This document shows positions 37,955 through 47,252 of a stretch of 64,000 bases of DNA, piece by piece; position 1 is the stretch's first letter; each line of letters starts with the position of its first letter. Source of the stretch: Pararhizobium_B sp963760965 (GTDB taxonomy: Bacteria; Pseudomonadota; Alphaproteobacteria; Rhizobiales; Rhizobiaceae); assembly GCA_963760965.1 (NCBI GenBank), contig CAVXEW010000009.1, forward strand, positions 257,609 to 321,608, in the 5' to 3' direction. A model generated the notes under the pieces. It ran no database searches. It was not told where the DNA came from and was given only the letters and a program-made list of their open reading frames with translations. A program made the position numbers and the translations under genes.

Positions 37955-38626
37955 ATGAGCTTTACCGATACCTTCCTCAACACCCAGGTGATGGTGCAGA
38001 TCTTCCCGATGCTCATCGTCGGGCTGAAGAACACGATCATGCTCGCGATCTCCATCATCATCTGCGGCTCGATCTTCGGAATCACGCTTTGCCTTCTGCG
38101 CCTGTTCGCGCCGAAGCCGCTGTCGCTGCTTGCGGTCGCGATCATCGACATCTTCCGCTCGTTGCCGATCCTCGTCGTCCTCGTGCTGATTTACTACGCG
38201 CTCCCCTTCATCGGAATCAGGCTGTCCTCGTTCGTCTCCACGGTGATCGCGCTCTCCCTCGTGCTCTCCGCCTTCACGGCCGAGGTCTTCCGTGCCGGCG
38301 TGCAGGGGGTTCCGAGCGGCCAGACCGAGGCGGCTCGAACGCTCGGAATGCACTTTCCGCTGATCCTCTGGAAGATAATCCTGCCGCAGGCCCTGCGCAT
38401 CGCCACCCCGCCGCATACGAGCAATTGCGTGGCGATCGCCAAGGACACCTCGCTCGCTTCCGTCGTCGCCATGCCCGACCTCCTGAAGCAGGCGACGGAC
38501 GCCCAGGCACTCACGGCCAATCCCTCGCCGCTTATCGCCGCGGCAATCATCTACCTCGTCATTCTCTGGCCCATGGTTCGCCTCGTCGCCGTCTTCGAGC
38601 GACGCATGGCTCGCGCTCCCAACTGA
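37955..38626 (+). CDS. amino-acid ABC transporter permease
   Basis: 223-residue HisM/GlnP-type permease with five hydrophobic helices and the conserved EVFRAGVQGVPSGQTEAARTLG loop that docks the ATPase. Pairs with the binding protein upstream. The matching ATPase must be supplied from elsewhere. Confidence 0.92.
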   Translation: MSFTDTFLNTQVMVQIFPMLIVGLKNTIMLAISIIICGSIFGITLCLLRLFAPKPLSLLAVAIIDIFRSLPILVVLVLIYYALPFIGIRLSSFVSTVIALSLVLSAFTAEVFRAGVQGVPSGQTEAARTLGMHFPLILWKIILPQALRIATPPHTSNCVAIAKDTSLASVVAMPDLLKQATDAQALTANPSPLIAAAIIYLVILWPMVRLVAVFERRMARAPN

Positions 38627-38683
38627 CGCGGCCGGCTTCCGTCGAAGCCCGCCGGGGCCCGGATCCGGCCGGGAAAGGCCACC

Positions 38684-39955
38684 CTAAGAACGCGCGCGCG
38701 CTATGATCTCGCCGAGCGCACGGCCGAAGCGGTCGACTTCCTCGAGCGTGTTGTAGTGCACGAGGGAGACCCGCATCGCCCCGCTCTCCATCGGAAGGTC
38801 GAGACGCTTCATCAGCCGCGGCGCATACATGTGGCCGTCACGCGTTCCGATGCCCGCCTTGCCGAGTTCCGTCGCAATCACCTGCGGCGAGACACCCGGA
38901 ATGTTGAAGCAGAACGTCGGCACCCGCTTGTCGATCTCGTCTTCCTCGTCGATCCCGTAGATGATCGCGCCATGGCCCTTCAGGACGGCCAGCATTCGAG
39001 TCGCCAGCGACTGCTCGTAGGTGCGGATCGCCTTCATCGCCGAGACGATCGCGTCACGGCGGCTTCCCTCCCCGCCCGGAAGGAAACGCCGCCCGAGCGA
39101 CTCGAGATAGCGCACCGCCGCGTCGATGCCGGCGACGTTCTCGTAGGTGAATGTCCCTGCCTCGATCTTGTATGGTGGCAGGTCGGGAATGAAATCCTCG
39201 CGGAAGGTCGGCAGCCGGCAGAGCGCGTCATAGCGCCCCCACAGGAAGCCCATGTGCGGCGAGAAGTTCTTGTATCCCGAGCAGACGAGATAGTCGCAAT
39301 CCCAGGCCTGCACGTCGATCAGTCCGTGCGGGCCGAAATGCACGCAGTCGATGAAGACCTCCGCGCCGGCCGCGTGCGCCAGCTTGCCGACCTCCGCCAC
39401 GTCGACGACCGTGCCGATGGAATGCGCCGTCGCCGTACATGCAACGAGCCGTGTGTGTTCGTTCAGGAGCGGTGCGAGATCTGCCGGGTGGAGCCGCCCG
39501 TCGTCCCGCATGCGCCACCAGACGATCCTTGCGCCGTCCGCCTCGAGCGCCAGCCAGGTGGCGATGTTGGCGTCATGGTCCATGTCGGTGACGACGATCT
39601 CGTTGCGCGCGGTCAGCATCTTCGAGATGCCGAGGCTGACGAGCCGGATGAAGGAGGTCGCGTTGAGCCCGAAGGAGATTTCCTCCGGCCGGAACGCATT
39701 GACGAGCAGGCCGACGCTGACGCGCCCGTCGGCGATCGTCTGGTCGACGCCGCGGCTGTGGCTGTAGCTCGCGCCGCGCTGGACGTTGCGCTCGACAAGA
39801 TGACGGGCAACCGCGTCGACGACACTCCGGGGGACCTGTGCCCCGCCGGCGTTGTCGAGGAAGATGAAATCCCCGGACGCCTGCAGCGCCGGAAACATGG
39901 TTCGGATCTCGTCGACCGGGAAAATGGTTCCGGCGCTTTCCGTGATGGTCGTCAT
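38684..39955 (-). CDS. class V aminotransferase, cysteine-desulfurase-like
   Basis: 423-residue PLP enzyme. Lys229 in VCSGYKNFSPHMGFLWG is the Schiff-base residue; LDNAGGAQVP, DMDHDANIATW and FIDCVHFGPH are the cofactor-contact segments. Resembles the cysteine-desulfurase-like subfamily, without an obvious flexible catalytic Cys loop near 330. A C-C or C-N lyase on an amino-acid-type intermediate is possible. Divergent from the CoA ligase at 40298. Confidence 0.85.
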   Translation of the reverse strand: MTTITESAGTIFPVDEIRTMFPALQASGDFIFLDNAGGAQVPRSVVDAVARHLVERNVQRGASYSHSRGVDQTIADGRVSVGLLVNAFRPEEISFGLNATSFIRLVSLGISKMLTARNEIVVTDMDHDANIATWLALEADGARIVWWRMRDDGRLHPADLAPLLNEHTRLVACTATAHSIGTVVDVAEVGKLAHAAGAEVFIDCVHFGPHGLIDVQAWDCDYLVCSGYKNFSPHMGFLWGRYDALCRLPTFREDFIPDLPPYKIEAGTFTYENVAGIDAAVRYLESLGRRFLPGGEGSRRDAIVSAMKAIRTYEQSLATRMLAVLKGHGAIIYGIDEEDEIDKRVPTFCFNIPGVSPQVIATELGKAGIGTRDGHMYAPRLMKRLDLPMESGAMRVSLVHYNTLEEVDRFGRALGEIIARARS

Positions 39956-40297
39956 GAAGTCTCTCCGGGCGGTTGCTCCGGTTGTGCGGCGCGAACGCGG
40001 GAAACCGGCAGACAGGAAACGGCGGCCGCAGCTGCCGGCGGGGAAGCAATTATTTTACAATTAAACTATCTTGTGAGATAGACTTCAAGACCACGCGGCA
40101 CGGATCGTTTCCTGCCGTGAAACGGGGTGACCGCGGCGCTGCGCGCGCCGCCGGCACCGACGGGCCCGTTGCGAAAGCCCTCGACCCGGACGGCGGCCGG
40201 ATTTACGCTGGCCAGGACGCCGGGGGCATCGAGAAGGTGAAGGGCGGGATGTCGACTGTCGATCCCGGTTCGCAATACGCCAACAGCGAGGGAAAGC
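39956..40297. other. 342-bp divergent promoter region
   Basis: Between the class V aminotransferase and the ligase. No credible gene. An AT-rich core at 40049-40085 holds the inverted repeat at 40066. The ligase start at 40298 has GAGGGAAAG just upstream. Confidence 0.55.
40066..40081. promoter_or_regulatory. inverted repeat CTATCT-tgtg-AGATAG
   Basis: Perfect 6-bp arms with a 4-bp spacer in the AT-rich core of the divergent promoter. It is preceded by TTTTACAATTAAAC. Candidate operator for one of the regulators of the region; no second exact copy was found in the window. Confidence 0.45.
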
Positions 40298-41914
40298 ATG
40301 CTCGGACCCACGGCCCACGTCGACACCTTCACACGGGACAACCTGCCTCCGGCCGACCAGTGGCCGCAGTTCAGGCTCGAGGGTTTCGACTATCCGGAGC
40401 GCCTCAACGCCGGAGTCGAGCTGACCGACGCGATGGTTGCCCGAGGTTTCGGCGACCGCACGGCGCTCATCGGCAACGGTCGCAGGCGCACCTACAAGGA
40501 ACTGTCCGACTGGTCGAACCGCATCGCCCATGCGCTCGTCGAGGACTACGGCGTCCTGCCCGGCAACCGCGTGCTGATACGCTCGGCCAACAACCCCGCG
40601 ATGGTCGCCTGCTGGCTCGCCGCCACCAAGGTCGGCGCCGTCGTCGTCAACACGATGCCGCTGCTCAGGGCCGGGGAACTGACCAAGATCATCGACAAGG
40701 CCGAGGTGAAGTTCGCCCTCTGCGATACGCGGCTGATGGAGGAAATGGTCGCCTGCGCCAAGACGAACCGCTTCCTCAAGGCCGTCATCGGCTTCGACGG
40801 AACGGCGAACCACGACGCCGAGCTCGACCGCATCGCACTCGGCAAGCCGGTCACATTCGACGCCGTCGAGACGGGGCGCGACGACGTCGCCCTGCTCGGA
40901 TTCACGTCCGGCACGACCGGCGAGCCGAAGGCGACGATGCACTTCCACCGCGACCTCCTGATCATCGCGGATGGCTACGCGAAAGAGGTGCTGGGGGTCA
41001 CGCCGGACGACGTGTTCGTCGGCTCGCCTCCCCTCGCCTTTACCTTCGGGCTCGGCGGACTCGCGATCTTTCCGTTGCGGTTCGGTGCCACCGCAACGCT
41101 GCTGGAAAGCGCCACGCCGCCGAACATGGTCGACATCATCGAGACATACCGCGCGACCATCTGCTTCACCGCGCCGACCGCCTACAGGGCCATGCTCGCC
41201 GCGATGGACGAAGGTGCCGACCTCTCCTCCCTCAGGGCTGCTGTCTCGGCGGGCGAGACCCTGCCCGGCCCGGTCTATGAGGAATGGATGAGAAAGACGG
41301 GCAAGCCGATGCTTGACGGGATCGGCTCGACCGAGATGCTGCACATCTTCATCTCCAACCGGTTCGGCGATTCGAAGCCCGCCTGCACCGGCCGGCCCGT
41401 GACCGGATACGAGGCGAGGATCGTCGACGACGAGATGAACGAGGTACCGCGCGGCGACGTCGGGCGCCTCGCCGTGCGCGGGCCGACCGGTTGCCGCTAC
41501 ATGGCGGACCCCCGTCAGGCGGACTATGTCCGCGAGGGCTGGAACCTCACCGGCAACTCCTTCATCCAGGACACCGACGGCTATTTCCACTTTGCCGCCC
41601 GCAGCGACGACATGATCATTTCCTCGGGCTACAATATCGCCGGCCCGGAGGTGGAGGCCTGCCTGCTCGCACATCCGGACGTCTCCGAATGCGCCGTCGT
41701 GGGAATTCCCGACGATTCCCGCGGCCAGATCGTCTGCGCCTTCGTCGTCGTGGCCGAAAATGTCAAACGCAACGACCTGGAGGTGAAGATCCTGCAGGAC
41801 TACGTCAAGCAGACGCTCGCCCCCTACAAGTACCCGCGCGCCGTCCGCTTCGTCGACGCCCTGCCCAAGACTGAAACCGGCAAGATCCAGCGATTCCGGC
41901 TGCGCGGGCTCTGA
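40298..41914 (+). CDS. 2-aminobenzoate-CoA ligase-like AMP-binding enzyme
   Basis: 538-residue adenylate-forming ligase of the benzoate-CoA ligase group. SGTTGEPKAT at 204-213, a GSTEM motif, ARSDDMIISSGYNI, and the C-terminal catalytic lysine in PKTETGKIQR. The N-terminal pattern AHVDTFTRDNLPPADQWP is characteristic of 2-aminobenzoate-CoA ligases. Converts anthranilate (2-aminobenzoate) to 2-aminobenzoyl-CoA. This is the strongest sequence hint in the window that anthranilate is an intermediate. Confidence 0.85.
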   Translation: MLGPTAHVDTFTRDNLPPADQWPQFRLEGFDYPERLNAGVELTDAMVARGFGDRTALIGNGRRRTYKELSDWSNRIAHALVEDYGVLPGNRVLIRSANNPAMVACWLAATKVGAVVVNTMPLLRAGELTKIIDKAEVKFALCDTRLMEEMVACAKTNRFLKAVIGFDGTANHDAELDRIALGKPVTFDAVETGRDDVALLGFTSGTTGEPKATMHFHRDLLIIADGYAKEVLGVTPDDVFVGSPPLAFTFGLGGLAIFPLRFGATATLLESATPPNMVDIIETYRATICFTAPTAYRAMLAAMDEGADLSSLRAAVSAGETLPGPVYEEWMRKTGKPMLDGIGSTEMLHIFISNRFGDSKPACTGRPVTGYEARIVDDEMNEVPRGDVGRLAVRGPTGCRYMADPRQADYVREGWNLTGNSFIQDTDGYFHFAARSDDMIISSGYNIAGPEVEACLLAHPDVSECAVVGIPDDSRGQIVCAFVVVAENVKRNDLEVKILQDYVKQTLAPYKYPRAVRFVDALPKTETGKIQRFRLRGL

Positions 41915-41957
41915 CGCCGCCTTCACAGGCAGCCGCGACCGCCGAAACGCGCCCCCG

Positions 41958-42659
41958 TCAGACCCCGATGTAGCGATGCGCGAGATCCGCGCTGGCGGCG
42001 AGCTCGGCGCTCGTCCCCGACCAGACAGTGCGTCCCTTCTCGATGATGTAGTGCCGGTCGGCGATGCGTCGCAGGGCCTTCAGGTTCTTGTCGATCAGCA
42101 GGATCGCAAGCTTGCGGCTGCGCAGGTCCTGCAGCCGCGCCCAGATCTCGTCGCGCACCACCGGCGCGAGCCCCTCGGTCGCCTCGTCCAGGATGAGCAG
42201 GCGCGGATTGGTCATCAATGCCCGGCCGATGGCAAGCATCTGCTGCTCGCCGCCGGAAAGCGTCCCGGCGACCTGCCGGTCGCGCTCCCTGAGCCGGGGA
42301 AAGAGATCGCAGACGCGATCCAGCGTCCACGGGTCCGTGGCGTTCAGGCGGTTTGCGGCCGTCGCCACAAGGTTCTCGCGCACCGTCAGCGTCGGAAAGA
42401 TCTGGCGACCTTCCGGCACGAGGCCGATGCCTCGCCGGGCAATGCTTTCAGGCGTGGCGCCGGTCACCTCCTCGCCGCGGAACCGGATGTTGCCGCCGCG
42501 CGGCTTCAGCAGGCCCATGACGGAGCGGACCGTCGTGGTCTTGCCCATGCCGTTGCGGCCGAGCAGCGTCACCACCTCGCCCTCGCCCACGGCCAGATCG
42601 ACGTCGAACAGCACCTGGCTGCGGCCGTAGGCGGCCTGGAGTCCGCTGATGTTCAGCAA
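41958..42659 (-). CDS. livF: branched-chain amino-acid-type ABC transporter ATP-binding protein LivF
   Basis: 233-residue ATPase. Walker A GRNGMGKTT, signature LSGGEQQML, Walker B LLILDEATEGLAP, all typical of LivF. It begins with TTG at 42659 overlapping the livG stop. Last gene of the liv block. Confidence 0.93.
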   Translation of the reverse strand: MLNISGLQAAYGRSQVLFDVDLAVGEGEVVTLLGRNGMGKTTTVRSVMGLLKPRGGNIRFRGEEVTGATPESIARRGIGLVPEGRQIFPTLTVRENLVATAANRLNATDPWTLDRVCDLFPRLRERDRQVAGTLSGGEQQMLAIGRALMTNPRLLILDEATEGLAPVVRDEIWARLQDLRSRKLAILLIDKNLKALRRIADRHYIIEKGRTVWSGTSAELAASADLAHRYIGV

Positions 42660-43408
42660 GCGTCGTCTCCTTCGCCGAGATAGGCCGCCCTTACCTCCTC
42701 GTTCTTGCGAATCTCCTCTGCCGTGCCTGTCGCGATGATCCGCCCGTAGACAAGCACGGAGACCCGGTCGGCCAGCTGGAAGACCGCATCCATGTCATGT
42801 TCGACGAGAAGCATCGCTACCTGCCCCTTGAGCTTCGACAGATAGGCGATCATGGCCTCGCTCTCGACGGGCCCGAGACCCGCCATCGGTTCGTCGAGCA
42901 GGAGAAGCCGCGGTTCGCTCGCCAGAGCCACCGCAAGTTCCAGCTGCTTCTGCTCGCCGTGCGAGAGTTCCGACACCACGACGTCCGCCCTGTCTCCCAG
43001 TCCGGCGCCTCGGAGGATCCCGTAGGCGGCCTCGGAGAGCGACCGGTCCCGCCGCGCGTTGCGCCAGAAGTGGAAGCTGTGGCCGCGACGCACCTGCACG
43101 GCCATGGCGACGTTCTCGAGCACCGTGAATTCCCGGAGAAGATGGGTGATCTGGAACGTGCGCGAGAGTCCGCGTTGCACGCGGTCCGCCGTCGACAGGC
43201 TCCCGATCGCCTGGCCGCCGAAGCGGATCGTTCCTGCATCCGGCGTCAATTCGCCGAAGAGCTGCGAGATCAGCGTCGTCTTGCCGGCGCCGTTCGGGCC
43301 GATCAGCGCATGGACCTCGCCGGGTTCCACCGTGAGAGCGACGTTCTGCGTGGCAAGTACGCCGCCAAACCGCTTGACCAGATCGTCGACCTGCAAAATC
43401 GGCGTCAT
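42653..43408 (-). CDS. livG: branched-chain amino-acid-type ABC transporter ATP-binding protein LivG
   Basis: 251-residue ATPase. Walker A GPNGAGKTT, signature LSHGEQKQL, Walker B LLLLDEPMAGLGP, H-loop VEHDMDAVF. ATG at 43408 overlaps the livM stop (ATGA). Confidence 0.94.
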   Translation of the reverse strand: MTPILQVDDLVKRFGGVLATQNVALTVEPGEVHALIGPNGAGKTTLISQLFGELTPDAGTIRFGGQAIGSLSTADRVQRGLSRTFQITHLLREFTVLENVAMAVQVRRGHSFHFWRNARRDRSLSEAAYGILRGAGLGDRADVVVSELSHGEQKQLELAVALASEPRLLLLDEPMAGLGPVESEAMIAYLSKLKGQVAMLLVEHDMDAVFQLADRVSVLVYGRIIATGTAEEIRKNEEVRAAYLGEGDDAC

Positions 43409-44424
43409 TCGCGCCTCCGCGCGAGGCCGGCGACCAGGGCGCGAAGGCCCCCGTTCGTGAAAAGCACCACGAGGAGAAGCACGAGCCCCAGGCCGAGTTG
43501 CCAGTTCTCCGTCCAGGAAGAGAGCAGCGACTCCAGGAAGACATAGAGGGCCGCGCCGATGAACGGGCCGCTCAGACTGCCGACGCCACCGAGAATAACC
43601 ATGATCATCAGTTCGCCGGACCGAGTCCATGCGAGCATGTCGGGGCTGACATAGCGCATGAAATTCGCCATCAGGGCTCCAGCCAGCCCCGCCCCCATGC
43701 CCGAGATGACGAAGGCCACGAGCTTGTAGCGATATGGCGGCAACCCCAGCGCGGCCATCCGGCGTTCGTTCTGCCTGAGCCCGACCAGCACCAGGCCGAA
43801 CTGCGAGTTCACGATGCGCCGGTAGACGAAGGCGACCAGGGCGGCCGCCGCGAGGACCACGTAGTACATCGTCTCGCGGTCGCGCAGATTGAGGCCGAAC
43901 AACGCGTTCGTGTGCCGGATCGAAAGCCCGTCGCTCCCGCCGTAGGCCTTCAGCGACACGAAAAGAAAGAAGATCATCTGCGCGAAGGCCAGTGTGATCA
44001 TGATGAACTGGACGCCGCTCGTCCTTAGCGACAACGCTCCGATCAGCGCGGCGGCCAGTCCGCTCACGGCGATCGCCAGCAGCAGGACAAGCAGGAACTG
44101 GTCGGTCGTCGGGAAGATGCCGAAAACCGGTTCGTCGTAGTGATGGGCCTGCGCCATGATCCCTACGACATAACCGCCGATGCCGAAGAAGGCCGCATGT
44201 CCGAAGCTTATCAGCCCGCCGTAGCCGAGCGCCAGGTTCAGGCTCGCCGCCGCAATGCCGAAGATGAGCATGCGCGTTGCCAGCGAGGTGAAGGCGGTAT
44301 TGCCGGAGGCTGACGCGAGGAAAGGCAAAGCGATCAGCGCCGCCGCGACAAGCACGGCCCCGCCCAGGCGCCAGCCGGGCACTCCGGCGGCGAGCTGCGG
44401 CCTTTCGATTTCAGTTGTTTGCAA
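43405..44424 (-). CDS. livM: branched-chain amino-acid-type ABC transporter permease LivM
   Basis: 339-residue membrane protein with about nine to ten hydrophobic segments and the LivM motifs SLNLALGYGGLISFGHAAFFGIG and GGVGSLSGPFIGA. Overlaps livH by 14 bp. Confidence 0.93.
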   Translation of the reverse strand: MQTTEIERPQLAAGVPGWRLGGAVLVAAALIALPFLASASGNTAFTSLATRMLIFGIAAASLNLALGYGGLISFGHAAFFGIGGYVVGIMAQAHHYDEPVFGIFPTTDQFLLVLLLAIAVSGLAAALIGALSLRTSGVQFIMITLAFAQMIFFLFVSLKAYGGSDGLSIRHTNALFGLNLRDRETMYYVVLAAAALVAFVYRRIVNSQFGLVLVGLRQNERRMAALGLPPYRYKLVAFVISGMGAGLAGALMANFMRYVSPDMLAWTRSGELMIMVILGGVGSLSGPFIGAALYVFLESLLSSWTENWQLGLGLVLLLVVLFTNGGLRALVAGLARRRE

Positions 44425-45325
44425 CGAACAGTCCCTTTGGTCGGATCAGCAGAACGACGGCCATCAGAAGATAGATTCCCATGGAGGACAGGCCGGCACC
44501 CAGCGCATCCGCCTGCGAACCCGCGATGATCTGGCGGAAGAGACCGGGGAGATAGGCCTGGAGGAGCGTATCGACCACGCCGAGCAAAAGGCTCGCATAG
44601 AAGGCGCCGCGGATGGAGCCGACGCCGCCGACCACCACCACCACGAAGGTCGTGATCAGGATCTGTTCGCCCATGCCGACCTGCACGGCCAGCACCGGCC
44701 CGGTCATGAAACCGGCAAGGCCGGCAAGCAGGGCTCCGATTCCGAACACGACCGTGTATAGCATCCGGATGTCGACACCGAGCGCGCGGACCATTTCGCG
44801 GTTCGTCGAACCGGCGCGCACCAGCATGCCGAGCCGCGTCCTGTTGATGAGCAGATAGAGCCCGGCCGCAACGAGAAGCCCGACGACGATGATCAACAGG
44901 CGATAGAGCGGGTAGAAGAGCCCTGGCAGGAGCTCCACCGAGCCATTGAGGTTCGAGGGCATGACAGCATAGAGCGGCTGCCTGCCGAAGATCATCGTCA
45001 CCAGCTGGTTGAAGATCAGTATCAGCGCGAAGGTCGCCAGCACCTGGTCGAGATGGTCGCGTTCATAGAGCCGCCGCACGACGAGAAACTCGATCGCGAC
45101 GCCGGCCAGAGCCGCTGCCGCAAGGGCTGCCGGAAGACCGATATAGAATGATCCGGTGAGGCTTCCGACATAGGTGCCGGCATATGCGCCGATCATGTAG
45201 ATCGAGCCGTGCGCGAGATTGATGATCCCCATTATGCCGAAGATCAGCGTCAGCCCGGCAGCCAGCAGGAAAAGCATGACGCCGTACTGCAGGCCATTCA
45301 GGAATTGCTCGAGGAATAGCGCCAT
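44411..45325 (-). CDS. livH: branched-chain amino-acid-type ABC transporter permease LivH
   Basis: 304-residue permease with NGLQYGVMLFLLAAGLTLIFGIMGIINLAHGS at the N-terminus and GGVGSIRGAF near the C-terminus. ATG at 45325 follows a GGAGAG site; an upstream in-frame ATG is less likely. Confidence 0.92.
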   Translation of the reverse strand: MALFLEQFLNGLQYGVMLFLLAAGLTLIFGIMGIINLAHGSIYMIGAYAGTYVGSLTGSFYIGLPAALAAAALAGVAIEFLVVRRLYERDHLDQVLATFALILIFNQLVTMIFGRQPLYAVMPSNLNGSVELLPGLFYPLYRLLIIVVGLLVAAGLYLLINRTRLGMLVRAGSTNREMVRALGVDIRMLYTVVFGIGALLAGLAGFMTGPVLAVQVGMGEQILITTFVVVVVGGVGSIRGAFYASLLLGVVDTLLQAYLPGLFRQIIAGSQADALGAGLSSMGIYLLMAVVLLIRPKGLFVANN

Positions 45326-45358
45326 CGCAACAATGCTCTCCGCTGCCCGCAATGCAGG

Positions 45359-45384
45359 CCGGGCGCGCCATGAGGCGCGCCCGG
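45359..45384 (-). terminator. hairpin after the liv binding-protein gene
   Basis: Perfect 11-bp stem (CCGGGCGCGCC / GGCGCGCCCGG) with a 4-nt loop, 11 bp beyond the binding-protein stop on the minus strand. Probably sets the ratio of binding protein to permease. Confidence 0.6.
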
Positions 45385-45395
45385 TCGCCGGAACG

Positions 45396-46565
45396 CTACA
45401 TCTTGCAATCCTTCGAATAGGCGTCGCCGCGATCCTCGTAGATCTTGCCGACTGTCTTGAGCTTCGCGCCGTTGTCGCCCTTCACCACATCCAGCTCGTA
45501 CCATGTCTGGATCGGGTTCTGGTTCGGTCCGAAGGCGAACTTTCCGCGCACGGACTTGAAGTCCGCCTTGCGGAGGGCCTCGCGGAACGCGTCGGCATTC
45601 GAGACGTCGCCGCCGGTCGCCTTGAGCGCCGAGGCGATGGCCAGCGCCGTGTCGTAGCCCTGGCTTGCATAGGTGGTGATCGGCCGGTCATACGTCTTCT
45701 TCCAGTCCGCGACGAACTTCTTGTTCGCCTCGTTGTCGAAGTCGCTGTTCCAGTGCGAGGCGACACGCACGCCGATGGCCGCGTCGCCGAGAGCCTTCAG
45801 GATGACACCGTCCATCGACGGCTCGGCGACGACCATCGGGATCTTCCCGAGAAGGCCCGCCTGCTGGTACTGCCGCATGAACGCGATGCCCATGCCGCCG
45901 GGCTCGAACTGGAATACCGCATCCGGCTTGGCGGCGCGGATCTTCGCCATGGCCGAGGCAAAATCGGTCTGGCCGAGACTGGTGTAGATCTCGTCGACGA
46001 TCTTGCCCTTGAAGGTCCGCTTGAAGCCGGCGAGCGCGTCCTTCCCGGCCTGGTAGTTCGGGGCGAGGATGACGGCGCTCTTGTAGCCCAGATTGTTCGC
46101 GTACTGGCCTGCCGCCTCGTGCAGCGCGTCGTTCTGCCAGGAGACCACGAAGTAGTTCTTGTTGCAGTCCCTGCCGGCGAAGTTCGAGGGGGCTGCGTTC
46201 GGGCTGATGTAGAAGGCGCCGGCATCGATGATCTCAGGCACGGCCGCCTCGGCCACGTTGGAAAACACGATGCCCGTGAACAGCTTGATGCCGTCGTCCG
46301 AGAGCATCTTGTCGGCGATCTGCTTGCCGTTGCCCGGCTTCAGGCCGTCGTCCTCGACCTTGATGTCCACAGGCACTCCGCCCAGCTTGCCGTCCTCGAC
46401 CGCCAGCTTGAAGCCGTCGCGGATATCCTGTCCCAGATAGCCGGCCGGCCCCGAGAGCGTCGTGATCATGCCGATCTTCACGGCGTCGGCAGCGGAGGCG
46501 CTCGACGCGGCGAGGCCCGCCGCCAGTGCGGCGGCCAGAAAAAGTTTGGTCATCATCTTCCCCAT
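45396..46565 (-). CDS. livK: ABC transporter substrate-binding protein LivK-type
   Basis: 389-residue type I periplasmic binding protein with a Sec signal peptide (TKLFLAAALAAGLAASSASA). ADAVKIGMITTLSGPAGYLGQD and QFEPGGMGIAFMRQYQQAG segments are typical. ATG at 46565 with AGAGGGAG upstream. In catabolic islands such Liv systems often carry aromatic acids rather than leucine. Confidence 0.93.
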   Translation of the reverse strand: MGKMMTKLFLAAALAAGLAASSASAADAVKIGMITTLSGPAGYLGQDIRDGFKLAVEDGKLGGVPVDIKVEDDGLKPGNGKQIADKMLSDDGIKLFTGIVFSNVAEAAVPEIIDAGAFYISPNAAPSNFAGRDCNKNYFVVSWQNDALHEAAGQYANNLGYKSAVILAPNYQAGKDALAGFKRTFKGKIVDEIYTSLGQTDFASAMAKIRAAKPDAVFQFEPGGMGIAFMRQYQQAGLLGKIPMVVAEPSMDGVILKALGDAAIGVRVASHWNSDFDNEANKKFVADWKKTYDRPITTYASQGYDTALAIASALKATGGDVSNADAFREALRKADFKSVRGKFAFGPNQNPIQTWYELDVVKGDNGAKLKTVGKIYEDRGDAYSKDCKM

Positions 46566-46635
46566 GTTCTCCCTCTTGAGCGCGTCCATTCCGGACGCGG
46601 TGCGTGGTTCTTGTCCCGTTGCCCCGTTTCTGCCG

Positions 46636-47187
46636 TCAGATCCTCACCCAGCCGTCCGGTGGCGACTTGCCGGGATGGACGGTTCCGCAATTCGGACAGG
46701 TCCGAGCCTTCTCGTCGTCGTAAAAAGCCTGATAGATCGGCGGCAGGTCCTTGACGATGCTCTTCAATTTCACCTCCACCCGCTTGACCAGAGCCTGGCA
46801 TTCGAAGCAATACCACTCGAACGCGTCGAGTTCGTCGGCCTGGCGCTTCGGCTCTATGACGAGCCCGACCGAGCCTTCCTGCGGTCGCTGCGGGGAATGG
46901 CGCACATGCGGGGGCAGCAGGAATATGTCGCCCTCGCGGATGGGGACATCGTAAAAGTCCCCGTTGTCGACGAGCTTCAGCACCATGTCGCCGCGCAGCT
47001 GGTAGAAGAACTCCTCGACCGGGTCGTCGTGATAGTCGGTTCGCTTGTTGGGTCCGCCGACTACCGTCACCATCATGTCGGCATCCTCCCAGATCTGCTG
47101 GTTGCCGACCGGCGGCTTCAGCAAGTGCGCATGTTCGTCGATCCACTTCATGAAGTTGAACGCCGAAAGCCGTCTTTCGCCTGCCAT
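46636..47187 (-). CDS. nbaC: 3-hydroxyanthranilate 3,4-dioxygenase
   Basis: 183-residue cupin dioxygenase. The iron ligands are seen in TDYHDDPVEEFFYQ (His and Glu) and PPHVRHSP (His). The bacterial C-terminal rubredoxin-like iron site is present (CFEC...CPNCG). Opens 3-hydroxyanthranilate to 2-amino-3-carboxymuconate semialdehyde. ATG at 47187 has AGGAGG. The next enzymes (decarboxylase, semialdehyde dehydrogenase) are not in the window, apart from the RidA-type protein at 13776. Confidence 0.94.
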   Translation of the reverse strand: MAGERRLSAFNFMKWIDEHAHLLKPPVGNQQIWEDADMMVTVVGGPNKRTDYHDDPVEEFFYQLRGDMVLKLVDNGDFYDVPIREGDIFLLPPHVRHSPQRPQEGSVGLVIEPKRQADELDAFEWYCFECQALVKRVEVKLKSIVKDLPPIYQAFYDDEKARTCPNCGTVHPGKSPPDGWVRI

Positions 47188-47252
47188 GCCTAGTCTCCTC
47201 CTGTTCCGGAACGTTGCAGTATCAGAGCACCTTAGCAAGACCTCATCTTGTG

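Noticed and set aside
38684..39955. Class V aminotransferase as kynureninase
   Set aside because: The Schiff-base region GYKNFSPHMGFLWG fits cysteine-desulfurase-like proteins better than kynureninase; no stronger support.
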